A stretch of DNA of 6,384 nt from Phenylobacterium sp. GTDB lineage: Bacteria; Pseudomonadota; Alphaproteobacteria; Caulobacterales; Caulobacteraceae. The first letter of the stretch is position 1, and each line of letters begins with the position of its first letter. Of this stretch, positions 6,333 to 6,384 are shown piece after piece. Position numbers and translations under genes: made by a program. Location of the stretch: assembly GCA_019264505.1 (NCBI GenBank), contig JAHUZY010000081.1:1-6384 (forward strand), read 5' to 3'. Below the pieces are notes generated by a model that was not told where the DNA came from, made no database searches, and worked only from the letters and a program-made list of their open reading frames with translations.

Positions 6333-6355
6333 ATGGTCGGGCTTGACCCGACCAT
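6333..6355. repeat. Palindromic intergenic repeat ATGGTCGGG-N5-CCCGACCAT
   Basis: Two perfect 9-bp arms (6333-6341 and 6347-6355) enclose CTTGA. This is the well-known type of alphaproteobacterial palindrome that reads GTCATGG..GGGCTTG.CCC..CCATCC. A second small dyad, CCGTG-AA-CACGG (6356-6367), follows without a gap and probably belongs to the same repeat. Confidence 0.7.
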
Positions 6356-6384
6356 CCGTGAACACGGGAGAGGCCGCGGTGTGC

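Larger units (their letters stand above)
6047..6384. other. Gene-free intergenic region rich in short repeats
   Basis: I see no credible gene in these 338 bases. Frames open here translate into low-complexity or repeat-derived peptides. On the - strand they include the phrases VKPDHDG and DPGYEAQDDG, which are translations of palindromic repeats and not protein families. The content is three GGACACRAA units, a 9-bp inverted repeat and two strong palindromes, each listed separately, plus a small hairpin GCGCC-TGC-GGCGC (6142-6154). No RNA gene, promoter or downstream gene start was recognised before the window ends. Confidence 0.7.

Noticed and set aside
5802..6365. - strand frame entering the right-hand gap
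   Set aside because: Its N-terminus (VKPDHDG, later DPGYEAQDDG) is the translation of palindromic repeats and its C-terminal half is antisense to the glycosyltransferase gene.
1..6384. CRISPR array, tRNA, rRNA, transposase or phage genes
   Set aside because: No regularly spaced repeats, RNA gene landmarks or matching protein motifs were seen on either strand.

Overview
The window is chromosomal DNA of high GC content (roughly two thirds by eye). It looks like an alphaproteobacterium, most plausibly of the Caulobacterales (Caulobacter/Phenylobacterium type). That placement is an inference from codon choice, protein wording and the palindromic intergenic repeats at the right end, and it is not proven.

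Left part (66-2901, + strand): a tight operon rfbB-rfbD-rfbA, joined by ATGA and GTGA stop/start overlaps. It encodes three of the four enzymes that turn glucose-1-phosphate and dTTP into dTDP-L-rhamnose for cell-surface polysaccharide. The epimerase rfbC is not inside the window. Converging on this operon, with a 9-bp gap, is a TetR-family regulator on the - strand (2911-3546).

Middle (3547-4535): the TetR gene is divergent from a metallophosphoesterase, with 140 bp between the starts. An automatic pipeline would probably name the enzyme LpxH-like. Its position directly before a lipid-type GT4 glycosyltransferase fits better with a PlcP-type phospholipase C. PlcP/Agt pairs remodel alphaproteobacterial membranes in phosphate starvation: PlcP removes phospholipid head groups to give diacylglycerol, and Agt glycosylates it.

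Right part (4550-6046): the most unusual object. The glycosyltransferase frame opens with a TetR-type helix-turn-helix (about residues 18-72), then a Pro/Ala-rich linker (80-122), then a complete GT4 enzyme (123-460) and a strongly cationic C-terminal tail. A perfect 7-3-7 palindrome (4570-4586) with flanking symmetry, shaped like a TetR operator, covers the start codon. It sits behind a TTGACA hexamer spaced for a nearly leaderless transcript. The sequence therefore suggests an enzyme that carries its own repressor DNA-binding domain and may bind its own promoter. Whether this is a functional autoregulated enzyme or promoter/N-terminus capture from a decayed TetR gene is open.

Right end (6047-6384): 338 bp with no credible gene. 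It holds short tandem GGACACRAA units, a 9-bp inverted repeat and two strong palindromes of the kind scattered through alphaproteobacterial intergenic DNA.
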